Positions 25,471-34,000 of a stretch of 63,266 nt of DNA are shown piece after piece. The notes under the pieces are model-generated. The model worked only from the letters and a program-made list of their open reading frames with translations, did not search any database and was not told the origin of the DNA. The stretch is from Liolophura sinensis. Lineage: Eukaryota; Mollusca; Polyplacophora; Chitonida; Chitonidae. A program made the position numbers and the translations under genes. Each line of letters starts with the position of its first letter. Position 1 is the first letter of the stretch. The DNA is taken from positions 1-63,266 of the forward strand of contig NW_027018182.1 of assembly GCF_032854445.1 (NCBI RefSeq). The letters run 5' to 3'.

Positions 25471-25489
25471 GTTGGTCAATTGTGTTTTT

Positions 25490-26389
25490 TCAGATTCGGC
25501 TTTCGTAACCCGTCGATTTGATGTATTCTTTTAGTAAGGAGAATATTTGTGCTCTCAGGTGTGGTTTGGGGTTAAGGATAGTCTGAAGGTCAAGTTCACA
25601 TTTGTAGATTTGCAGGCATTCTGCCAATCGTCTTCGTTCTTTACTGTGTTTAATACATTGTAGCAAATAGTGCTCTATGGTTTCATCATGCTCTTGACAG
25701 GCTGGGCAAGTTGGTGAAGAATTTTGGATTATAGTTGCTAGATGTGCTTTGAGCCCTGTTTTCCCTAGTCTCAGGCGTGATATGTTTTTGTCATCTTGGT
25801 TATTCAATAATTGGAACGAATTTAATTTTGTAATCGTTCCGTTTAATATTTTATAGTGCCACCGTCCGCGGGATTCTTTATCCCATTCCTCTTTCCACTG
25901 ATTGTTAATTTGGGTATTGATCAATGTATATATTTCATTTTGGCTCAGGGGGACGTCTATATCTTGTTCATATTTTCGTAGGCTCGATTTTGCTGCCTGA
26001 TCTGCAATTTCATTTCCTCGAATATTAACGTGCGCTGGAACCCATGCTAGAGTCAGGTCGGTTTTTTGTTTCTGTATTTTGTCAGTTAGCGAGATTATTT
26101 CTTGTAGGAGGTCTGGTCTACTCTCAGATTTGGAGTTTTGGATGGAAATTATTCCGCTGAGGGAGTCGCTTAGTATGGCTACTCGGTTTGGTTTGTTCTC
26201 AAGAATCCATTGTAGTGCCATTGTAATTGCAACTAATTCACTAGTATAGACGGAGAGGTGGTTGGGTAGTTTATAGTTTTTAACTATGTTTAGATCTGGT
26301 ATTGCAAATGATGATCCAGTGTGACCCTGCACATTTTTAGATCCGTCAGTATATATTTTTAGATGACCGTTGTAGTGTTCGTGGAAGTG
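25490..26389 (-). pseudogene. LINE RNase H and C-terminal CCHC domain (copy 1)
   Basis: In frame with the RT ORF after a TAA. Immediately after that stop the frame reads HFHEHYNGHLKIYTDGS, so the first RNase H aspartate (YTDGS) lies upstream of the GTG at 26332. Further catalytic positions follow: E in TSELVAI, D in LSDSLSG and D in the typical HVNIRGNEIADQAAK block. The C-terminal part contains CPACQEHDETIEHYLLQC, the C-x2-C-x8-H-x4-C motif common at the end of I/Jockey-group ORF2 proteins. The chain ends at the natural stop at 25490-25492. RNase H in a LINE supports the I/R1/Ingi-type group and not CR1 or L1. Copy 2 carries only the C-terminal part. Confidence 0.88.
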
Positions 26390-28368
26390 TTATAAGGCTT
26401 GAGCTTTGAGGTTTTCCAGTTTTGAAATTTGGTCGTGGAGTGCAATGTCTATTTGGGGAGTTTGCAATAGCCACGGGGGTTGTTGATATACATTTTCTTG
26501 TTGCTTTGGCAAGGCAATGTCATATTTGCAAAGTAGTCTGTTGATTTCATATCCTATTGGAGCTGAGTGTTTTGTCCATTTTTTTTCCAGATATTCATAT
26601 TCAGAATATGGGAGGATTAAATTGTAACATGGATGTGTATTACCGTAAGCGCTTATTTTGCCTGCATATTTGAGGGTTAGTTGTTCTCTTCTAAGGTGAA
26701 GGGGTTTTTCAAGTGTTTCTACTTGGAGACTGCAAAGCGAAGTGCCTTTGAAGGCTCCTGTTGCTACTTTTAAGGCAGAATATTGAATACTATCAATTCG
26801 CTGCAGTAGAGTTTTGCACGCGGATTGATAGACTATTGCACCATAGTCTATTTTGGAGCGAATTAGACACTGGTACATTTTTATGAGTGTGGTTTTGTTG
26901 GCTCCCCATTTAGTGCCTGAAATGCATCTCATAAGATTGAGATCGCGTTGGCATCTAATTGTGAGGTCATCAATATGGTCTTTCCATGTTAATCTACTAT
27001 CAAGAATCATACCTAGGTATTTCACTTTTTCTTTGATTTCAATTTTCTTTTTACCTAAGAAAAGTTCAATATTCACTTTTCTTCTGTTTGTAAAAACAAT
27101 ACCTGTCGTTTTAGTGGCTGAGAATTTAAATCCCCAGTGGTCGGCCCAGTTCGAGATGGTGTTTAATGTTTTCTGTATAGCATCTTTTATTTTCTTAATA
27201 GATTTGCCTGTTTTCCATATTGCCGCATCGTCAGCAAATAGTGACTGCTCTATTTTTGGATGGTTACTGTCTATTGTATTTGCTAAACCGTTTATCAGAA
27301 TGTTAAATAACGTCGGGCTTAGTACGCTCCCTTGAGGTGTACCATTTTGTTGAGTGTGTCTTTTAGATGAAGTTTGTCCAAGTCTGACTTTAAAGTTCCG
27401 ATTTCTTAGGAAATCATATATCCAATGTTGGATTCTTCCTTTTATCCCAAGTTGATCGAATTGGAGTATAACTCCATCCTGCCAAACGAGGTCGAAGGCT
27501 TTTTCAATATCTAGAAAAACAGCCAGAGTGAATTCGCTCCTACTTATCCCCTTTCGGATTTGATGTTGTAATTTTGTTAGATGGTCGTATGTACTTCGTC
27601 CTTTTCTAAATCCACTTTGTGTTTCATTTAGTACTTTATTTTTAGCAAGATGAAATTCTAGTCTGTTTTTGACCATAGTTTCCATTAGTTTACATAGGCA
27701 TGACGTGAGTGATATTGGGCGGTAGGAGGAACTATCTGATGGGTTTTTTCCAGTCTTTTGGATGGGAATGACAATGGACGATTTCCAACTTTGTGGCAGC
27801 TGTTTTTTCCTCCAACTTGTATTTATGAGTTTTAGTATTATATTTTGTGTTTTTAGCGGTAAGTGTTTCAGGATTTTGTAGCCTAATTTGTCTTCGCCTG
27901 GTGAGGTTTCTTTTTTATAGTGAATGGCTTTGTGATATTCCTGTAGGGAGAAATCTTTGTTAAGGTCATGTTCAACGTGATCGTCGGGCTCTAGTTGTAG
28001 AAATGTGTTATCTTTGATTATTTTGAACGTTGGATTGAGGTTCCGATCGCTGCTATTTTCTGCGAAGGTTTTTGCGAGGCATTCTGCTTTTTCCTCATTG
28101 ATTTTGTGTTTGTGATCCAAAGTTGGGATTGGATTGATGGTTTTGCCTTGTATATGTTTGAGTTTGTTCCATACCTGCTTTGAATTTGTTTTTGTATCAA
28201 GTGTTCCACAGTAGTTCTCCCAATATTTGGCTTTGGCACGGGAGACTGATTTTTCGGCTTCAATTTTTAGGTTTTTGTATTTTTCGTGGTCTGTATGTAA
28301 TCTGGTTCTTTTGAATTTACGCAGTGCTCTTTTTTTGTTTCTTATATTTGCAGCACATTCACTGAAAA
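26390..28368 (-). pseudogene. LINE reverse transcriptase, 5'-truncated (copy 1)
   Basis: An open frame runs from an ATG at 28408, inside the LTR, to a TAA at 26390-26392. The first 13 codons or so come from the LTR, so this start is fortuitous. The LINE part opens with the basic linker between endonuclease and RT (KKRALRKFKRTR, AKYWENYC). RT motifs follow in order: TSPGEDKLGYKIL; QKTGKNPSD with YRPISLTS; AVFLDIEKAFD (catalytic Asp about residue 300); NGTPQGSVLSPTLFN; SLFADDAAIW (Asp-Asp about 393-394); GFKFSATKT; KYLGMILD. The thumb region runs to LENLKAQAL. The 672 residues cover only the second half of a normal ORF2; the endonuclease is absent. The single stop before RNase H makes this copy defective unless read through. 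Confidence 0.92.
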
Positions 28369-28382
28369 CACAGAAAACACGG

Positions 28383-28390
28383 CTTATATA
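28383..28390 (-). promoter_or_regulatory. LTR TATA-box candidate adjoining LINE copy 1
   Basis: TATATAAG on the minus strand. Transcription starting 25-30 nt downstream would begin almost exactly at the truncated 5' end of LINE copy 1 (28368), which lies on the same strand. Confidence 0.45.
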
Positions 28391-28523
28391 CGTGCCAGGT
28401 GGATTCAACTATTTTTAGACACAGAATTAACAGCCAATGAACATCAAGTTAAATAAACAGAGCATTGAACAAGGTGCTTTCGGCCAGGTCCGCGCTGTAC
28501 ATATATAACAGGGCCTGTTATGC

Positions 28524-28532
28524 TTTCACAAA
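28524..28532. repeat. Target-site duplication TTTCACAAA, left copy
   Basis: LTR sequence ...GCTTTCACAAA stops here and resumes at 31046 with TTTCACAAAGGTCC. The intact LTR has the motif once. A 9-bp duplication fits target-primed reverse transcription. The right copy is 31046-31054. Confidence 0.88.
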
Positions 28533-29179
28533 ACTCCAAATCTGAGAGTAGACCAGACCTCCTACAAGAAATAATCTCGCTAACTGACAAAATACAGAAA
28601 CAAAAAACCGACCTGACTCTAGCATGGGTTCCAGCACACGTTAATATTCGAGGAAATGAAATTGCAGATCAGGCAGCAAAATCGAGCCTACGAAAATATG
28701 AACAAGATATAGACGTCCCCCTGAGCCAAAATGAAATATATACATTGATCAATACCCAAATTAACAATCAGTGGAAAGAGGAATGGGATAAAGAATCCCG
28801 CGGACGGTGGCACTATAAAATATTAAACGGAACGATTACAAAATTAAATTCGTTCCAATTATTGAATAACCAAGATGACAAAAACATATCACGCCTGAGA
28901 CTAGGGAAAACAGGGCTCAAAGCACATCTAGCAACTATAATCCAAAATTCTTCACCAACTTGCCCAGCCTGTCAAGAGCATGATGAAACCATAGAGCACT
29001 ATTTGCTACAATGTATTAAACACAGTAAAGAACGAAGACGATTGACAGAATGCCTGCAAATCTACAAATGTGAACTTGACCTTCAGACTATCCTTAACCC
29101 CAAACCACACCTGAGAGCACAAATATTCTCCTTACTAAAAGAATACATCAAATCGACGGGTTACGAAAGCCGAATCTGA
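28533..29179 (+). pseudogene. LINE RNase H C-terminal fragment (copy 2)
   Basis: Begins with NSKSESRPDLLQ, inside RNase H; an ATG in the LTR (28520) happens to be in frame. It keeps the HVNIRGNEIADQAAK block and the CPACQEHDETIEHYLLQC zinc-binding motif and ends at the same stop as copy 1. The first three catalytic acidic residues are lost with the 5' truncation, so no RNase H activity is possible. The protein matches copy 1 closely (for example T for A in the RRLxECLQIY segment). Confidence 0.9.
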
Positions 29180-29198
29180 TAAAACACAATTGACCAAC

Positions 29199-29228
29199 AA
29201 CGGCGATACCTTGATTCTGAGGGCCGTT
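29199..29228 (+). other. Inter-ORF hairpin 1, LINE copy 2
   Basis: Outer stem AACGGC/GCCGTT, 5' bulge GATA, inner CC/GG, loop TTGATTCTGA. Identical to copy 1. Confidence 0.8.
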
Positions 29229-29307
29229 TCTGCTCTAGTCAACAATACGTCACCTTCTCTGATTAAAAACGGTGCATTCTCCGTAATTACCAAACACATA
29301 TACTAAC

Positions 29308-29337
29308 AACGGCGATACCTTGATTTTGAGGGCCGTT
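29308..29337 (+). other. Inter-ORF hairpin 2, LINE copy 2
   Basis: Outer stem AACGGC/GCCGTT, bulge GATA, loop TTGATTTTGA. It starts 109 nt after hairpin 1. Confidence 0.8.
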
Positions 29338-29383
29338 TATTCCACAGATACATAATTCCTCCCTACAACTTTATCCCCAACTA

Positions 29384-29415
29384 TATCGGCGATACCTTGA
29401 TCTTGAGGGCCGATA
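29384..29415 (+). other. Inter-ORF hairpin 3, LINE copy 2
   Basis: Outer stem TATCGGC/GCCGATA with the compensatory T-A pair, bulge GATA, loop TTGATCTTGA. The ATCGGC/GCCGAT core starts 77 nt after hairpin 2. Confidence 0.8.
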
Positions 29416-29753
29416 AAACGTCCATGAAACCAATCTGCAAAAACATAGCACACGAAAACAATGTAACCACAAAAGTTGATAACTGTAGTAATTAATAATA
29501 TTTCTCCATTAACTAATCTGCCCTCTTATTTGTTGTTATTTATCTATTCTTATTAGTTGATATTTATTATCTATTTATTTACAAATGTGTATATATCATA
29601 CGAGGGCAGACCCTCTATCAATTTCTGATTGGTAGGTATACCACTAATTTGCTCCCAAATATCTGTTTTATCAAATATCTTCTTGCTTAAGATATACATT
29701 ATCTCATAAACAAAACACCTTCGCAAATCAAAAATACAACTATCTTGTATATT

Positions 29754-29777
29754 TGTTTTCTCTATTTGTTTTCACAG
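29754..29777 (+). promoter_or_regulatory. Splice-acceptor-like site before SGNH ORF (copy 2)
   Basis: A pyrimidine-rich run including TTTTCTCTATTTG and TTTTCACAG; the CAG ends at 29777, 11 nt before the ATG. Same sequence as in copy 1. It could accept a cis intron from upstream or a trans-spliced leader. Sequence evidence only. Confidence 0.45.
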
Positions 29778-29788
29778 GGAAAAAAAAG

Positions 29789-30357
29789 GATGAAAATCTT
29801 TATTATCGGCAGCAGTTACGTTCATAGACTGGAGAATAGTATCCTTCGAAATTCGATCCCAAACTCTAGAATCGACTTTGGAACAGGCCAAGACATTCGG
29901 TTTTTTGGCATTGGGGGAGCTAGAGTTGGGACACTTAGATGCTCTGGAAGATTGGAAAGTCTCCTTCAGGAGACAAAACCTGACCTAGTTATCCTTCACA
30001 TTGGGGGAAACGATGCGGACTCTCACAAATCAGCAGCAGCAATTTGCGCTGATATTTTAGACTATGTTGGTGCACTTAAAACGAAATTCCAAATTCCAAG
30101 GATCTACATCAGCCAGCTTCTTTACCGTCAGGTAACTCGGCGAATTTCGGTCCACATTTATAATACAAAAATCCATGAAATTAACAAGAAGCTGACAAAC
30201 AACCAATTGGCCACCTTCTGGAGACACCAGGGGACTGATCCGACCACAAAAACAAATTCTAACCAACGACGGAGTGCACCAAAACACTCTAGGCCAGGAA
30301 CTGTTCTACCGGTCTATGAAACGTGCTGTCTGCGCCGCCATGGGAGGCAGAAAATAA
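29789..30357 (+). pseudogene. SGNH/GDSL-type hydrolase ORF, frameshifted (copy 2)
   Basis: Same gene as 24859-24294. Blocks I (IGSSYV), II (FFGIGGARV) and III (HIGGNDADS) are in one frame here, showing that the frame is intact through the place where copy 1 is broken. A one-base insertion at about 30229 (ACACCAGGGG against ACACCGGGG) then shifts the frame, so block V (Asp-x-x-His, 30268-30279) is read out of frame and the ORF runs on to 30611. The two copies are thus broken at different places, which implies that the source element encodes a complete SGNH protein. No signal peptide or membrane segment precedes the domain. Confidence 0.85.
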
Positions 30358-31045
30358 AAATTGGAAATAGAGAAGGAAATCAATTAAAGAAGAAGACAGG
30401 GAAAACAATAAGAAGACCCATGGGACCAAAGAAACTTAACAACCAGGAAACGAAGACCAGAAACATGAAAGACATCATGACAATAGGACTATCTCTTGCT
30501 TCAACTAAGTGGATGAGGCCTGACATCCTTGCTCCTCATTTATACTTGTCGCACCTGTTACAGGCACAGGTTTCCAGTACGCTGGTTTTTCCTGGACGGC
30601 GTCCGGTATAAGTGGCGGGAGCTCCTTAACTCCACGCCACAGAGGAGGAAGCAAGAGAACAAAACTGTTAACCAATAAATAAAGGCACTACTGTTGTTTT
30701 CTCTCTGTGTAAATTTCTGTATAGGCAACTCATTGTAATCTTTTAATGCAGATCTATGTATTTCTAATGTAAAGATAACGTTAATCCCTGTAAATAGCTT
30801 ACTATTTATCCCCTTTCTGTTAAATGACCATGGCAGCATTTGAACCTATAGAATAAGCTGTAACATGCTACCACAAAGAGGTTAATCCCACTAATTGACT
30901 CATGTACATATGTAAATAGTATACAAACGCACTGCTGTTATGTAATCAAAATATTCATGTGTTAAAAAAAAAATAAATAAAACACTGATTTGATGGGCCA
31001 CGATATCCGCCAGGAAAGTGGCCCTAAAACCAGTAAATAAACAAA
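30358..31045 (+). other. 3' UTR of LINE copy 2
   Basis: Untranslated tail with an A-rich run at about 30964-30980, the terminal hairpin at 30995-31024 and the 3' end CCAGTAAATAAACAAA. The antisense ORF 30839-30558 is the counterpart of 23812-24093 in copy 1 and has no domain. Confidence 0.7.
30995..31024 (+). other. 3'-terminal hairpin of LINE copy 2
   Basis: GGGCCAC/GTGGCCC stem, 5' GATA bulge, inner TCC/GGA stem. Identical to copy 1 and about 20 nt from the element end. Confidence 0.8.
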
Positions 31046-31103
31046 TTTCACAAAGGTCCGCAGACTAACAATACATGAAGACGTTAAATAGTCATACATA
31101 GCA
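31046..31103 (-). repeat. 5' LTR, piece 3 (outer end)
   Basis: Resumes with the TTTCACAAA duplication (31046-31054) and continues GGTCCGCAGACTAAC to CATACATAGCA, where the intact LTR ends CATACATAACA. It is followed by the right TCTG target duplication at 31104-31107 and then by satellite. Confidence 0.92.
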
Positions 31104-34000
31104 TCTGTACAATCGCGACTGGTCATTACTATATTCAACTTTTGACTATAAGTTATGTGCCCTTCGGTAGCCCAGAAGACCTGAAATCTTTGGGCCAAGC
31201 CCATTTAACTCACCCAGCAATTGTCTTATTTCTAAGTCCAAGACAATCTCAATGTCTTTATCTACGTGTAGAAAAACCACACCATTTGTACATAAAAAAC
31301 ACAAGGTACTTGATACAGTCTGCTGTAAAAAGTACAACTAAACACTGACCCACATTTATAAGGTGCCAAAAGATGCGGAATTGGGCCAGGCATCGGCAGC
31401 TGTTAAAAAATTGCAAATATCCCTGGTTTCCATGGAGTAAGAGCCGATGCTGGGCACGTGATTATGACATAAAAGATCATTCAATTGTCGTTACAGCCAG
31501 AAGTATTGGTCGGAGAGCAACGCGGTTTGCACCATTCGATTTCTCGTCACAAAATACGTCGGATTAGCCTCTTACCAGCAGCACTGGAACAGTTTTTCCA
31601 CTTTTGCATTTTTGCCTGGTCTTTTTGTTAATTAAAATAGGCTACACTGTACTCTGTACAATCGCGACTGGTCATTACTATATTCAACTTTTGACTATAA
31701 GTTATGTGCCCTTCGGTAGCCCAGAAAACCTGAAATCTTTGGGCTAAGCCCATTTAACTCACCCAGCAATTGCCTTACTTCTAAGTGCAAGACAATCTCA
31801 ATGTCTTTATCTACGTGTAGAAAAACCACACCATTTGTACATGAAAAACACAAGGTACTTGATACAGTCTGCTGTAAAAAGTACAACTGAACACTGACCC
31901 ACTTCAGTAAGGTGCCAAAAGATGCGGAATGGAGCCAGGCATCGGCAGCTGTTGAAAAATTGCAAATTTCCCTGGTTTCCATGGAGTAAGAGCCGTTGCT
32001 GGGCACGTGATTATGACATAAATGATCATTCAATTGTCACTACAGCCAAAAGTATTGGTCGGAGAGCAACGCGGTTTGCACCATTCGATTTCTCGTCACA
32101 AAATACGTCGGATTAGCCTCTTACCAGCAGCACTGGAACAGTTTTTCCACTTTTGCATTTTTGCCTGGCCTTTTTGTTAATTGAAATCGGCTACACTGTA
32201 CTCTGTACAATCGCGACTGGTCATTACTATATTCAACTTTTGACTATAAGTTATGTGCCCTTCGGTAGCCCAGAAGACCTGAAATCTTTGGGCCAAGCCC
32301 ATTTAACTCACCCAGCAATTGTCTTATTTCTAAGTCCAAGACAATCTCAATGTCTTTATCTACGTGTAGAAAAACCACACCATTTGTACATAAAAAACAC
32401 AAGGTACTTGATACAGTCTGCTGTAAAAAGTACAACTAAACACTGACCCACATTTATAAGGTGCCAAAAGATGCGGAATTGGGCCAGGCATCGGCAGCTG
32501 TTAAAAAATTGCAAATATCCCTGGTTTCCATGGAGTAAGAGCCGTTGCTGGGCACGTGATTATGACATAAATGATCATTCAATTCTCACAACAGCCAAAA
32601 GTATTGGTCGGAGAGCAACGCGGTTTGCACCATTCGATTTGTCGTCACAAAATACGTCGGATTAGCCTCTTACTAGTAGCACTGGAACAGTTTTTCCACT
32701 TTTGCATTTTTGCCTGGTCTTTTTGTTAATTGAAACTGCCTACACTGTACTCTGTACAATCGCGACTGGTCACTACTATATTCAACTTTTGACTATAAGT
32801 TATGTGCCCTTCGGTAGCCCAGAGGACCTGAAATCTTTGGGCTAAGCCTATTTATCTCACCCAGCAATTGTCTTACTTCTAAGTCCAAGACAATCTCAAT
32901 GTCTTTATCTACGTGTAGAAAAACCACACCATTTGTACATGAAAAACACAAGGTACTTGATACAATCTCCTGTAAAAAGTACAACTGAACACTGACCCAC
33001 TTCAGTAAGGTGCCAAAAGATGCGGAATTGAGCCAGGCATCGGCAGCTGTTGAAAAATTGCAAATTTCCCTGGTTTCCATGGAGTAAGAGCCGTTGCTGG
33101 GCACGTGATTATGACATAAATGATCATTGAATTGTCGCTACAGCAAAAAGTATTGGTCGGAGAGCAACGCGGTTTCTACCATTCGATTTTTCGTCACAAA
33201 ATACGTCGGATTAGCCTCTTACCAGCAGGACTGGAACAGTTTTTCCACTTTTGCATTTTTGCCTGGCCTTTTTGTTAATTGAAATCGGCTACACTGTACT
33301 CTGTACAATCGCGACTGGTCATTACTATATTCAACTTTTGACTATAAGTTATGTGCCCTTCGGTAGCCCAGAAGACCTGAAATCTTTGGGCCAAGCCTAT
33401 TTATCTCACCCAGCAATTGTCTTACTTCTAAGTCCAAGACACTCTCAATGTCTTTATCTACGTGTAGAAAAACCACACCATTTGTACATAAAAAACACAA
33501 GGTACTTGATACAGTCTGCTGTAAAAAGTACAACTAAACACCGACCCACATTTATAAGGTGCCAAAAGATGCGGAAATGGGCCAGGCATCGGCAGCTGTT
33601 GAAAAATTGCTAATATCCCTGGTTTCCATGGAGTAAGAGCCGTTGCTGGGCACGTGATTATGACATAAATGATCATTCAATTGTCACAACAGCCAAAAGT
33701 ATTGGTCGGAGAGCAACGCGGTTTGCACCATTCGATTTGTCGTCACAAAATACGTCGGATTAGCCTCTTACCAGCAGCACTGGAACAATTTTTCCAATTT
33801 TGCATTTTTGCCTGGTCTTTTTGTTAATTGAAATCGGCTACACTGTACTATGTACCATCGGGACTGGTCATTACTATATTCAACTTTTGACTATAAGTTA
33901 TGTGCCCTTCCGTAGCCCAGAAGACGTCAAATCTTTGGGCTAAGCCCATTTAACTCACCCAGCAATTGCCTTACTTCTAAGTCCAAGACAATCTCAATGT

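Larger units (their letters stand above)
24916..25489 (-). other. Inter-ORF region of LINE copy 1
   Basis: AT-rich non-coding sequence between the RNase H stop and the SGNH leader. It contains three hairpins (25441-25470, 25332-25361, 25254-25285) and an 8-bp inverted repeat CTGCCCTC/GAGGGCAG (25060-25067 and 25144-25151). No ORF of note. Confidence 0.8.
23603..28368 (-). mobile_element. LINE copy 1 (I/Jockey-like, 5'-truncated, with SGNH ORF)
   Basis: Minus-strand non-LTR retrotransposon. In transcription order: the linker before RT, RT (to 26390), an in-frame TAA, RNase H with a CCHC motif (to 25490), an inter-ORF region with three hairpins, an SGNH ORF (24859-24294) and a 3' UTR with a terminal hairpin. 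The endonuclease and any first ORF are missing at the 5' end. It splits the LTR between CTCTG and CACAGAAAACACGG with no target-site duplication that I can see; the 5' junction TTTTCAGTG resembles the adjacent target TTTTCTGTG, so a microhomology-assisted join is possible. It shares about 2.5 kb with copy 2 at roughly 99% identity by eye. Confidence 0.92.
28369..28532 (-). repeat. 5' LTR, piece 2 (with TATA box)
   Basis: Matches about 18477-18640 of the intact LTR. It is trapped between the 5' ends of the two LINE copies and carries the U3 TATATAAG box at 28383-28390 (minus strand). The last nine bases TTTCACAAA (28524-28532) are the left copy of the target-site duplication of LINE copy 2. 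Confidence 0.93.
29180..29788 (+). other. Inter-ORF region of LINE copy 2
   Basis: 609 nt between the RNase H stop and the SGNH ATG. It holds three hairpins, the inverted repeat CTGCCCTC/GAGGGCAG (29518-29525 and 29602-29609), a splice-acceptor-like site (29754-29777) and a 7-A run (29780-29786). Confidence 0.8.
28533..31045 (+). mobile_element. LINE copy 2 (same family, 5'-truncated inside RNase H)
   Basis: Plus-strand copy starting at ACTCCAAATC, corresponding to 26136 of copy 1, and ending CCAGTAAATAAACAAA. It is flanked by the 9-bp duplication TTTCACAAA. Content: C-terminal RNase H, three inter-ORF hairpins, SGNH ORF, 3' UTR with terminal hairpin. About 20-25 differences from copy 1 over 2.5 kb, counted by eye, and a much shorter poly(A) tract. 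Its own truncation point and target duplication show that it arrived by retrotransposition and not by inversion of copy 1. Confidence 0.92.
17684..31103 (-). mobile_element. Gmr1-like Ty3/gypsy LTR retrotransposon, nested and defective
   Basis: A minus-strand LTR element inserted in a satellite monomer. Its parts, in transcription order from the right, are: 5' LTR (split), a primer binding site resembling tRNA-Pro, Gag N-terminal ORF, Gag-protease-integrase-RNase H ORF, polypurine tract, 3' LTR. LTR ends are TG...CA. Without the two LINE insertions the element would be about 6.1 kb. Integrase lies upstream of the RNase H domain, which with the SCAN-like Gag is the hallmark of Gmr1-like elements. 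The two LTRs differ at about a dozen positions by eye in about 1.0 kb, so insertion is fairly recent. It cannot be autonomous, because RT catalytic motifs are absent. Confidence 0.93.

Noticed and set aside
26853-27335. 160-codon plus-strand ORF
   Set aside because: Antisense shadow of the RT coding region.
23603-31045. Single twin-primed insertion explaining both LINE copies
   Set aside because: Both copies have their own 3' end and terminal hairpin, and copy 2 has its own target duplication. Twin priming would give one 3' end.
31695-32033. Recurrent minus-strand ORFs of 100-112 codons (MNDHLCHNHV...)
   Set aside because: Same reason: they follow the repeat, their ends shift with monomer variants, and nothing suggests coding selection.
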